Positions 6,335-12,453 are shown, numbered from the stretch's first letter. The stretch is DNA of 13,491 bases from DASQDT01 sp036380435 (GCA_036380435.1 DASVES010000373.1:1-13491), one strand, 5' to 3'. A program made the numbers and translations. Notes: generated by a model not told the origin, from the letters alone.

Positions 6335-7405
6335 ATGAACACGAAGACGAAATCGAAGATCAATCCGCTCAGTCGTATTCCGCGGCAACAGCGTCTGGTG
6401 ATGGCCGTGCGCGGCGGGGCGGGCGCGGGCAAAAGCCACTTCATCCGCAGCATGTCCGAGGCGGGCTTGGGCCGCCTCTGCATCTTCGACGTGGAGCGCA
6501 AGGCGCGGCTCCTGAAGGGCGTCGGCACGCAGTTCGACGCGCTCGAAATCCACGAGCCGGACGAGCTGCCCGAGTTCATCCACTGGGCGCTCGAAGGCGA
6601 GGGCCGCGAACAGAACTACGGCTGCTTCGCCCTCGACTCGTGGGCGGCCTACTTCTCCGCCAAGCACAGCGAGATGGTCGCGGCCGTGCGCGAGCGCACC
6701 GGCGACCCGCTCGCCCAGCCCTCGGCCGAAGAGCTGGCGGCCGACCAGATGATCTTGCAGGGCGTGTTGCGTCGGCTCTGTATGGAGAGCGGCAAGTCCG
6801 TGGTCATCGTCGATCAGATTCCCGCGAAGGGTAAGGAGGCGAAGGAGGACAACGAGGTGGGCCGGGTGCTGCCGATGACGGCGAGCGGCCTCGAATATTT
6901 CGTGGACGTGATGGTCGAAGTCTCCATGCAGGAGCGCGACGGCGAAATCACGCGCGTCTTTCAGGTCATCAAGTCCAACAGCCCCGTCTTCGAGGTCGGC
7001 TTCGAGATGACCGGCAACATCCAGTTCAAAGACTTCATCGAGCACATGCGCCGCACGCAGGGCGCGGAGCTGTCGATGGACGCGCCGAAGCCCTCGCCCG
7101 TCCCCGACATCATCGAGGAGAAGCCGGCGCCGCTCACGGTCGTGCAGCCGCAGATGACCGTGCAGGAGCTTGTGGCGAAGGCCGAGAAGATGGGCTTCAA
7201 GCAGTCTGACGTGGTCATGGGCGCGAAGGTCTACCACAACCAGCCGAACATCTACCGCCTCACCGACGAGCAGATCATCGACCTCGAACGCCGCATGACG
7301 GCGCGCGCCGAAAAGCTTCGCGCCGCCGACGCGCCCGAGGAAGGCCGACAGGCCGCCGCCGCCGGCGACGCTTCTTCACGCACGAGGAATCTCAAGCGCG
7401 CGTAA
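6335..7405 (+). CDS. Phage-type RecA-fold ATPase (AAA_24 / Sak4-like)
   Basis: 356 aa with a strong ribosome site, AGAGGAG, 4 nt before the ATG. The N-terminal RecA-like core has a Walker A motif GGAGAGKS (27-34), the family hallmark CIFDVERKA after it (49-57), and a Walker B-like YGCFALDSW (95-103, Asp101). A sensor-like strand VVIVDQI is at 156-162. This layout matches the AAA_24 family (phage nucleotide-binding proteins, including Sak4 single-strand-annealing partners). A Pro-rich linker (about 250-273) joins a small C-terminal helical domain (274-321, MTVQELVAKAEKMGF...LTDEQIIDLERRM). In phages such genes sit beside SSB or recombinases; here the gene is alone with its own promoter and terminator. 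Codon use matches the GC-rich host, so it is probably long resident. A DNA recombination or repair role is inferred from the family. Confidence 0.8.
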   Translation: MNTKTKSKINPLSRIPRQQRLVMAVRGGAGAGKSHFIRSMSEAGLGRLCIFDVERKARLLKGVGTQFDALEIHEPDELPEFIHWALEGEGREQNYGCFALDSWAAYFSAKHSEMVAAVRERTGDPLAQPSAEELAADQMILQGVLRRLCMESGKSVVIVDQIPAKGKEAKEDNEVGRVLPMTASGLEYFVDVMVEVSMQERDGEITRVFQVIKSNSPVFEVGFEMTGNIQFKDFIEHMRRTQGAELSMDAPKPSPVPDIIEEKPAPLTVVQPQMTVQELVAKAEKMGFKQSDVVMGAKVYHNQPNIYRLTDEQIIDLERRMTARAEKLRAADAPEEGRQAAAAGDASSRTRNLKRA

Positions 7406-7433
7406 GTCTTCTCCTGTGACTTGCTGCCCGCCG

Positions 7434-7484
7434 AACGCGTGTGGGCCGACGTTTGAACGTCGGCCCACACGCGTTTTCGTTCTC
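7434..7484 (+). terminator. Strong intrinsic terminator
   Basis: Perfect 20-bp arms (7434-7453 and 7456-7475) are separated by two bases, so the innermost pairs must open to form the loop. They are followed by TTTTCGTTCTC. The element ends the Sak4-like gene transcript and separates it from the cassette region. Confidence 0.9.
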
Positions 7485-7491
7485 ATGACGG

Positions 7492-7519
7492 TTGACACCG
7501 GCGCCCCGCCTGTCATAGA
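7492..7519 (+). promoter_or_regulatory. Promoter upstream of the cassette region
   Basis: Consensus TTGACA (7492-7497), 16-bp spacer, extended -10 TG-T-CATAGA (TG 7511-7512, hexamer 7514-7519). The same arrangement recurs at 10859-10886, with identical GGTTGACA and CTGTCATAGAAGCA blocks. Start near 7526. It points into the 40-bp repeats and the cassette genes, the position an integron Pc promoter would have. Confidence 0.65.
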
Positions 7520-7592
7520 AGCACGGGCTGTGGGCCGCTCAAGATATTCTCCGAGGTCGCTCGCTGCGAGGGGCCTCGGCGGCGGGACGGAA

Positions 7593-7720
7593 GATTCGGC
7601 TTTTGCCGCCCCATTATGTAATTAGACCGAACCACTCGGCTTTTCACTCTCTATTGCGTAGTTATGCCGAATGGGTCGGCTTTTCACGCCCCACAGTAGA
7701 GTTCGGCCGAATCATTCAGC
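7593..7720. repeat. Three 40-bp degenerate tandem repeats plus a partial fourth
   Basis: Units are 7593-7632, 7633-7672 and 7673-7712, all exactly 40 bp, then a partial at 7713-7720. Each begins NNNTCGGCTTTT and ends near GCCGAA. Across each junction this creates a short palindrome (R)CCGA-N5-TCGGC at 7626-7640, 7666-7680 and 7706-7720, spaced 40 bp apart; the last has one mismatch. TTTT follows the first two junction palindromes. The middle of each unit varies, with a TAGTT-like word. They lie between the promoter at 7492 and the first cassette boundary. Stretch 7526-7592 shows nothing else that I can support. Confidence 0.8.
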
Positions 7721-7730
7721 ACAATATGCG

Positions 7731-8441
7731 TTAGGCGTTACCACGTTAAATGGAGATTGTGAATGGGCAGTGGGCGATTGGAAGCGTTTAGCGATGGCGT
7801 GCTCGCTATCATCATCACCATCATGGTGCTGGAATTGAAGGTGCCGCACGGGGCCGACCTGGCCTCTTTAGGCCCGCTGATCCCCGTATTCCTGAGCTAT
7901 GTGCTCAGTTTTATTTACGTCGGCATCTACTGGAACAACCACCACCACCTGTTACACGCAGTCCGGCACGTCAATGGCAGCATCCTGTGGGCCAACCTCC
8001 ATCTGTTATTTTGGCTGTCCCTAATCCCCTTCGTCACCGGCTGGATGGGCGAGAACCACTTCGCCGCCTGGCCCGTCGCCTTTTATGGCGTCGTGTTACT
8101 ATTGGCTGCGATAGCCTACTTCATCCTTGCCCGCGCACTCATTTCAGAACACGGCAGGGATTCGGCTTTAGCGAAGGCGCTGGGTAAAGACTTCAAAGGC
8201 AAGGTGTCGGTGGTGTTTTATGCTGTGGCGATTCCACTTTCCTTTGTGAATTCCTGGCTGGCCTGCGCGCTGTACGTCTTGGTGGCGGTCATGTGGCTCA
8301 TCCCTGACCGGCGCATTGAGCGGGCGCTTACTGAGCCAACAGCGTGATTAGCCGCGTCACGCCTAACAACGGCATGCAGCGGACGCGCAAGATAGCGGCC
8401 CTCTCAAGATGAGGTTGAGCGCGCGCTGCTGATGCCGGGCG
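7731..8441 (+). mobile_element. Integron gene cassette 1 (TMEM175-family gene)
   Basis: The cassette runs from T7731 (crossover G7730^TTAGGC) to G8441 (crossover G^TTAGCC). Rejoining its ends gives GTTAGGC, a perfect 7/7 complement of its own R'' box GCCTAAC (8361-8367). That is what an integron cassette excised as a circle should show. It contains one gene with little non-coding sequence, and the attC begins 13 bp after the stop codon. No intI gene is in the window. Confidence 0.8.
7763..8347 (+). CDS. TMEM175-family (DUF1211) membrane protein, putative potassium channel
   Basis: 194 aa; ATG at 7763 with GGAG 7 nt upstream. The N-terminus carries the family signature RLEAFSDGVLAI (Arg5, Phe9-Ser10-Asp11) in the first transmembrane helix. 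About six hydrophobic segments follow, at roughly 12-27, 38-57, 74-93, 102-124, 147-163 and 166-180. A His-rich YWNNHHHLLH lies after helix 2, as in the family. Bacterial members have one six-helix repeat and form tetrameric K+-permeable channels; the FSD motif of helix 1 is important for assembly and the pore. Codon use is less GC-biased than in the flanking chromosomal genes. It is the cargo of an integron cassette, so it was probably acquired horizontally. Whether this protein conducts K+ is inferred from the family. Confidence 0.9.
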   Translation: MGSGRLEAFSDGVLAIIITIMVLELKVPHGADLASLGPLIPVFLSYVLSFIYVGIYWNNHHHLLHAVRHVNGSILWANLHLLFWLSLIPFVTGWMGENHFAAWPVAFYGVVLLLAAIAYFILARALISEHGRDSALAKALGKDFKGKVSVVFYAVAIPLSFVNSWLACALYVLVAVMWLIPDRRIERALTEPTA

Positions 8442-8447
8442 TTAGCC
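8361..8447 (+). other. attC site of cassette 1
   Basis: R'' GCCTAAC (8361-8367, fits RYYYAAC) and R' GTTAGCC (8441-8447, fits GTTRRRY except position 6). Between them GGCAT (8371-8375) pairs with ATGCC (8432-8436), GCAGCG (8376-8381) with CGCTGC (8424-8429), and CGCGC (8384-8388) with GCGCG (8419-8423). This leaves TG (8430-8431) and GA (8382-8383) extrahelical and 8368-8370/8437-8440 as an unpaired central spacer. Length 87 bp with a 30-nt apical loop. These are the defining structural features of attC sites recognised by IntI. Confidence 0.85.
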
Positions 8448-8508
8448 CGCTCATCCCGGTCGTATGTCAACGGATTCTGGTCGAGTCCATCAGACAGAGA
8501 AAAGGAAA

Positions 8509-8595
8509 ATGTCTATCAGACAAATGCCTTATCCCCTCCAATCGAATACTGTCAACCGATCATGTGCCTTCACTGAGAGGCGCACGCAAATCTAA
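8509..8595 (+). CDS. Possible 28-residue upstream ORF
   Basis: An ATG at 8509 is preceded closely by AAAAGG and opens a 28-codon frame (MSIRQMPYPLQ...) that stops at 8595, 16 bp before the next start at 8611. It might be a leader peptide coupled to the downstream membrane-protein gene. The composition gives no functional hint and the ribosome site is only about 3 nt from the ATG. Confidence 0.2.
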   Translation: MSIRQMPYPLQSNTVNRSCAFTERRTQI

Positions 8596-8610
8596 CAAGG
8601 TGAATATCAA

Positions 8611-9006
8611 ATGAAACACAACCTTATCTTAACCATCGCGTCTCTGCTCTCGATCCTCTTCATGTCGTTTCACCATGCGGACGACGTCGTCCGCGGGATG
8701 GCCCCGGGAACGTTCTCGAACCTCGTTCCGGTGTTCTTCCTGCTCGTCTGGCTGTACGGAACGCTGGTGCTCGCCGGACGGCGAGCGGGGTACGTCGTCA
8801 TCCTCGTCGCGTCGCTCCTTGCGTCGGGCATCCCCGTCGTCCACATGAGGGGGTCGGGACTTGTCGGCGGCATCGCCAAGTCCAGCGGAGACTTCGGAGA
8901 ATTCTTCTTCGTCTGGACGCTCATCGCGGCCGACGTGACCGCGCTCTTCTCCGTCATCCTCTCGGCGCACGCACTGTGGAGACTGCGACGGGGCCAGTCC
9001 CGGTAG
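8611..9006 (+). CDS. Small four-helix membrane protein of unknown function
   Basis: 131 aa; AAGGTG lies 7 nt before the ATG. Four hydrophobic stretches are visible: about residues 4-20 (LILTIASLLSILFMSF), 36-55, 62-78 (VVILVASLLASGIPVV) and 99-121. A conserved-looking HHADDVVRGMAPG follows helix 1. I recognise no named domain; it resembles short hypothetical membrane proteins of soil bacteria. It follows the TMEM175 cassette in the same direction and is followed by an attC-like fold, so it is probably cassette cargo. Codon use is more GC-biased than that of cassette 1, which would fit a different source. Confidence 0.8.
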   Translation: MKHNLILTIASLLSILFMSFHHADDVVRGMAPGTFSNLVPVFFLLVWLYGTLVLAGRRAGYVVILVASLLASGIPVVHMRGSGLVGGIAKSSGDFGEFFFVWTLIAADVTALFSVILSAHALWRLRRGQSR

Positions 9007-9053
9007 TCCGTCGGCCACCGCAAATTAACCGTGAGCGTCGAGTTGAGGCCACC

Positions 9054-9128
9054 GCCCAACCCTACTGTGCAGGGCTTCTCGACGAGCGTGACCGAGCACC
9101 GTGGTTCCCTTGCCAGCAAGCGTTATTT
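9054..9128 (+). other. attC-like site of cassette 2
   Basis: R'' GCCCAAC (9054-9060, fits RYYYAAC) with AAC pairing GTT at 9122-9124. CT (9062-9063) pairs with AG (9119-9120), CTG (9065-9067) with CAG (9114-9116), GCA (9069-9071) with TGC (9111-9113), and GGG (9072-9074) with CCC (9107-9109); single bases T9068 and T9110 bulge. The R' box GTTATTT is off-consensus after GTTA because it belongs to the flanking PQQ-propeller gene. Moderate support only. Confidence 0.5.
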
Positions 9129-10706
9129 GCCAAAACTATAAAGCGCGCTGCGAGTCCTGATGTAAACCCGCCCGTCGGCAATCGCTGGTGTGGCGAAGAC
9201 CTCGTCGTCCAACTCGTTGACCGCGAGCACCTCCCAATCGCCGGCGGCCTTCAACACAGACACCTGACCACCCTGGCCGACCACAAACACCTTGCCGTCG
9301 GCCGCCACCGGCGACGCGAAGTATTTATCAATAGCCCCATGCAGGCGGCCCTGCTTGATGACACTGCCGGTCGCCGGATCGAACGAGAGCAGAATCCCGC
9401 TGTCATTGATCATATACAGGACGCCTTTGTAGAGAAGTGTTGAAGGAACCTGCGGCACCGGTTTCTGATAGCGCCAACGAATCGCCGTCGCGGTTTGATC
9501 GCCTTGTCCTCCCATTCTGATGGCGAGCAGGCCATTCTCTGAGGCCATCATGCCGCGGAACACTTCCCAGTCCTTCACGTTCAACTTCTCGTCGCGGTCC
9601 ATGTCGAACGCCTCGAAGGCGGATTTCAACATCCTGTCCATCTTCTCCGCGCCCGCCACCTCCGACTTCGCGATTAGCTTGTCGTTATTCTTATCGTATC
9701 TCTTCCATGCCTCTTCAAGCGGAATCGTGCTGATTTGCTCTCCGGGTTGATTCTGCGGGAAGCCCCAGCCGTTGATGTACACATATTCCCCGTCGCTGCT
9801 GGCAATCGATTTCATCTCGCACGCCAGACCGCGCACCCACCAAACTCTTTTGCCATCGGCGACCGAGTAAGCCGAGAGCTGGAACGACTCGGGAACAACA
9901 ATCTGCTTCGGCCCCTGCTTCGGTTGGTAAATAATCGGCGTCGAGTAACCCGAGATGACCGCGGGCCGGTCAACCTTCCAACGCACGCGCCCGCTCGTTT
10001 TATCGACCGCGATCAGATATGAGCTGGGACTGTCCTGATCGACGGGCAGGATCACTTTGTCATCAACGAGAATGGGAGACGCCCCGAATCCGTAGAACAT
10101 ATTGAACGGCCCGAGCGGGCGCCGCCAACGCTCGCGGCCTTCGCCGTCGTAAGACACCAACCCGAACTCCTGGAAAAAGACATAGACATTCGTGCCGTCC
10201 GTAACGGGGCTGGGCGAGGCAGGATTATTGACGTTCTGCAAACGGCCCTCACGCGAGCGCGGCACTTCCCGCTGCCACAGCAGCTTTCCTGTCTGACGGT
10301 CAAGACAGATAACCAACAGCTTATGATTCTTCTCGCCTTCGTTCCCCTGAGCGCCGACTGCTGATGGCTGACCGCTGCTGGCCTTTTCCTTGTCGTATGC
10401 AGTGACGAACACGCGATCTCGCGTCAGCACCGGCGAAGAATGGCCGGGAGGCAGCGGCGTCTTCCAAACCACATTCTTCTCAGGGCCGAACACTTCCGGC
10501 AGCCCGGTCGAGACGGAAACGCCGCTCCCGTTCGGGCCGCGAAACATTGGCCAGTCTTCGGCGAGCGCACCTGTCGCAGCCGTCATCGCGAGCATCGCGA
10601 CCAGCGGCGCGATCAATGGAGCACCGATGGCGTTCCTCAACTTCAACACCTTCCGGCGCGAGTTTGTCCTGAGAGAGCGAAAAGTTTTGTTTAGCACGCG
10701 AACCAT
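9123..10706 (-). CDS. Exported PQQ-type beta-propeller protein with EF-hand insert
   Basis: 527 aa from the ATG at 10706; a GTG at 10697 has a better-spaced AAGGA and is an alternative start. The N-terminus has a Tat-like motif SRRKVLK (from about residue 16) followed by a hydrophobic stretch and ATGALA-EDW cleavage, so export is likely by the twin-arginine route. EDWPMFRGPNGSGVS opens the propeller. Repeated blade segments follow, e.g. CLDRQTGKLLWQREV, AVDKTSGRVRWKV and SFDPATGSVIKQGR, as in BamB/PQQ-like WD repeats. Between blades lie two EF-hand loops, DKNNDKLIAKSE (about 338-349) and DMDRDEKLNVKD (about 368-379), which should bind Ca2+. No catalytic dehydrogenase signature is visible, so it is more likely a binding or scaffold protein than an enzyme. 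The stop codon directly abuts the cassette boundary at 9122/9123. Confidence 0.88.
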   Translation of the reverse strand: MVRVLNKTFRSLRTNSRRKVLKLRNAIGAPLIAPLVAMLAMTAATGALAEDWPMFRGPNGSGVSVSTGLPEVFGPEKNVVWKTPLPPGHSSPVLTRDRVFVTAYDKEKASSGQPSAVGAQGNEGEKNHKLLVICLDRQTGKLLWQREVPRSREGRLQNVNNPASPSPVTDGTNVYVFFQEFGLVSYDGEGRERWRRPLGPFNMFYGFGASPILVDDKVILPVDQDSPSSYLIAVDKTSGRVRWKVDRPAVISGYSTPIIYQPKQGPKQIVVPESFQLSAYSVADGKRVWWVRGLACEMKSIASSDGEYVYINGWGFPQNQPGEQISTIPLEEAWKRYDKNNDKLIAKSEVAGAEKMDRMLKSAFEAFDMDRDEKLNVKDWEVFRGMMASENGLLAIRMGGQGDQTATAIRWRYQKPVPQVPSTLLYKGVLYMINDSGILLSFDPATGSVIKQGRLHGAIDKYFASPVAADGKVFVVGQGGQVSVLKAAGDWEVLAVNELDDEVFATPAIADGRVYIRTRSALYSFGK

Positions 10707-10858
10707 CCTTAAGAGAGCTTGCAAGGCAAGCGCGATTCTAATTCAAGCGGGGCGCAAAAGAAACGACGCACGCCGCCCAGCTTGATTCTGAAGCAGAGGG
10801 GTTAGCCTTCGAGAAAGGCAAAATACACGACGACCGCAGGTGGCCGCGCCTGTTGCGG

Positions 10859-10886
10859 TTGACAGCACGGCACAGTCTGTCATAGA
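10859..10886 (+). promoter_or_regulatory. Promoter of the short transcript unit at 10893
   Basis: TTGACA (10859-10864), 16-bp spacer, TG-T-CATAGA extended -10 (TG 10878-10879... T10880, hexamer 10881-10886). It shares GGTTGACA and CTGTCATAGAAGCA with the promoter at 7492. It fires away from the minus-strand PQQ gene. Between 10725 and 10858 I see nothing else. Confidence 0.65.
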
Positions 10887-10892
10887 AGCAAG

Positions 10893-10953
10893 TGCGGCTG
10901 TTTGCGGCAGTTTCAGCAGGGGCCGGGAGTTTAAAAACCGGCCCCTCTTTTTT
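10893..10953 (+). ncRNA. Candidate small RNA, about 60 nt
   Basis: A strong promoter is followed after only about 25 nt by a strong intrinsic terminator, with no room for an ORF. The product would be a 5' tail rich in GCGGC/GUUU followed by the terminator hairpin. Alternatives are an attenuated leader of the TolB-like gene at 11118, or a decayed promoter whose gene has been lost. The class is unknown. Confidence 0.4.
10918..10953 (+). terminator. Intrinsic terminator
   Basis: AGGGGCCGG (10918-10926) pairs with CCGGCCCCT (10938-10946) across an 11-nt loop in which TTT and AAA could add pairs. It is followed by C and six T (10948-10953). Confidence 0.9.
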
Positions 10954-11002
10954 GTATTCCGGGCGAAATTGTTTGTCTGAGTTTCAGGTGACGCTCGAAG
11001 TT

Positions 11003-11055
11003 GTCACACTCGGGTCACACTCGATTTTTGTATGCTATATGTTTACCACTATAGT
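11003..11055 (+). promoter_or_regulatory. Promoter region of the TolB-like gene with a tandem decamer
   Basis: GTCACACTCG occurs twice with one base between (11003-11012, 11014-11023), an 11-bp period that would place both on one face of the helix. Immediately downstream is an extended -10, TG-C-TATATG (TG 11033-11034, hexamer 11036-11041); a second -10-like TATAGT lies at 11050-11055. There is no good -35, so the decamers may be activator or repressor sites. Confidence 0.4.
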
Positions 11056-11117
11056 CTACTCAACAGTGTGCCACAGCGAAGCAGTGAGTGGTCAAAGGGG
11101 TAAAAGGAATAATAATT

Positions 11118-12197
11118 ATGAGCGCCTGCGAGAAAATCAAGGATCGAATCACTATCGGCTTAATAATTATCGGAGTCTTTATCACAGGACTACTCGCGCC
11201 ACGCACGGAGGCACAAAAACGGGAGGAAAAGAAATCGCAGACAATACCGACCATTGCTTTCATAAGCAGCCGTTTCGACCCGGCGCTCAAACCCCCGGCG
11301 TGGCTACTCGCCGCCGAGATTTATCTGATGAATGGAGACGGCACAAACGTCCGGCGAATTACGCACAACACGACCGGAGAGGGATTCCCTGCGCTGTCTC
11401 CTGACGGCAAGCGGATAGTTTTTGAAAGTAACCGGCTGCGTAAAGAGTCTGATCCGATCAATTGGGCGAGCCTGTTTGTGATGAATGTTGATGGGAGCGG
11501 GGAGGCTTCTCTGGTTCCCGGAAATTCGGCGACGTGGTCTCGGGACAGCAAAAGTGTAGCTTTTCACGCCTCCGCGTCGGGCAAGAGCAAACCGATAACG
11601 GGGCTTCCCGGTGCCGCCTCAATCGACAGCGACATCTTCATCTTGAACGTCGATGATTTTCTCAGCAAGAAGTCACCGGCAAGGAACATCACGAACAACC
11701 CCGACGCCGTAGACGACGACCCTGATTGGTCGCCCGACGGTAAGAAGATCGTTTTTACGAGTCATGCTGCCACCGACGATCAAACAAATTCCGCTACAGC
11801 CGAGATTTACCTCATTGGTGCGAACGGAAAGGGAAAGTCCAAGCGGCTCACAAACAACACCGAGGAGGAAAGGGCGCCCGACTGGTCGCCAGACGGTAAG
11901 TTGATTGCCTATATGTGCAGAAAAGGCGAGGCTGCCGAGGGACGCTCAATCGGAACGTTCGAGATATGCGTCATGAATGCCGACGGCAGCGGACAAAAAC
12001 GAATTACCAACAACCGCGTCCCAGAGTTGACCGTGTCGTGGTCACCCGACGGGAAACAGCTGGTATTCCACAGGGCGGTCGGCGGAGTCGGACAGTTCCA
12101 GCTCTTCACGATAAACGCGGACGGCACCGGCGAAAAGCAACTTACGTTTCCCCCCGGATTTAACGGTTTTCCGAGCTGGGGAAGGGCAAAGATGTAA
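11118..12197 (+). CDS. Exported TolB-like WD40/PD40 beta-propeller protein
   Basis: 359 aa from the ATG at 11118, with AAAAGGAAT about 10 nt upstream; an upstream GTG in frame has no ribosome site and would spoil the signal peptide. Residues 1-33 are a Sec signal (RITIGLIIIGVFITGLLA, cleavage near EAQ). PD40 blade signatures recur: PALSPDGKRIVFES (91-104), ATWSRDSKSVAFH (138-150), PDWSPDGKKIVFTS (202-215), PDWSPDGKLIAYM (254-266) and VSWSPDGKQLVFHR (306-319). They alternate with EIYLMNGDGTNVRRIT-type strands (from about 67, 227, 282 and 329). This is the TolB C-terminal propeller without the TolB N-terminal domain, so a Tol-Pal role is not implied; a free periplasmic or secreted propeller is likely. 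Codon use is clearly less GC-rich than in genes at 1-7400. No operon partner is seen. Confidence 0.88.
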   Translation: MSACEKIKDRITIGLIIIGVFITGLLAPRTEAQKREEKKSQTIPTIAFISSRFDPALKPPAWLLAAEIYLMNGDGTNVRRITHNTTGEGFPALSPDGKRIVFESNRLRKESDPINWASLFVMNVDGSGEASLVPGNSATWSRDSKSVAFHASASGKSKPITGLPGAASIDSDIFILNVDDFLSKKSPARNITNNPDAVDDDPDWSPDGKKIVFTSHAATDDQTNSATAEIYLIGANGKGKSKRLTNNTEEERAPDWSPDGKLIAYMCRKGEAAEGRSIGTFEICVMNADGSGQKRITNNRVPELTVSWSPDGKQLVFHRAVGGVGQFQLFTINADGTGEKQLTFPPGFNGFPSWGRAKM

Positions 12198-12369
12198 ACA
12201 AATTAAAAGCTGCATTTAAGGTAGCCTTCAAGATACCCGGATGCACACTCAGTTTACAGCCTATTGCTGACGGCGATTAGCGGGCGATTAAACAGGCGGC
12301 ACTTCTGAACACAATACGATAGTGCGTTACGAAAGTCGGTTTTAGAGGCGGCGTTTATATGTAAGGCAC

Positions 12370-12436
12370 GTCGAACAAGTCATTGGAGCCGACCGCGAGT
12401 TAGCTTGCCGCTCATCGAAAACTTGTCCGTTCGCGG
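12370..12436 (+). other. Possible truncated attC-like sequence
   Basis: GTCGAACAAG... (12370 onward) shares the pattern AACAA-N5-TG-N-AGC-N-GAC with the left arm of the attC at 8361. CCGCGA (12393-12398) pairs with TCGCGG (12431-12436), as an apical attC stem would, but the expected right arm and GTTRRRY box do not follow. It may be a decayed cassette end after the TolB-like gene. The rest of 12198-12369 shows nothing that I can support. Confidence 0.3.
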
Positions 12437-12453
12437 CGTTGCGCGCGCGGGCC

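Larger units (their letters stand above)
8442..9122 (+). mobile_element. Possible integron gene cassette 2 (small membrane protein)
   Basis: It starts at T8442 after the attC of cassette 1 and ends at G9122, where an attC-like fold terminates in GCG^TTA. Its rejoined ends give GTTAGCC, which matches the complement of its R'' box GCCCAAC at five of seven positions, so the fit is weaker than for cassette 1. Gene orientation and order (gene, then attC-like site) agree with a second cassette. Confidence 0.5.

Noticed and set aside
6239..7237. Long minus-strand ORF opposite the Sak4-like gene
   Set aside because: It is antisense to a well-supported gene, is rich in H, R, D and L as expected from the complement of GC-rich coding DNA, and has no domain or ribosome site.
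7593..7720. CRISPR array
   Set aside because: The units have a 40-bp period but the conserved part is short and diverged, there are only three units, the intervening sequences resemble each other, and no cas gene is present.
7590..7730. A third attC upstream of cassette 1
   Set aside because: The boundary GCG^TTAGGC is present but no RYYYAAC box or complementary left arm lies at a suitable distance upstream.
11118..12197. True TolB of the Tol-Pal system
   Set aside because: Only the propeller is present, with no TolB N-terminal domain and no tol or pal genes nearby.
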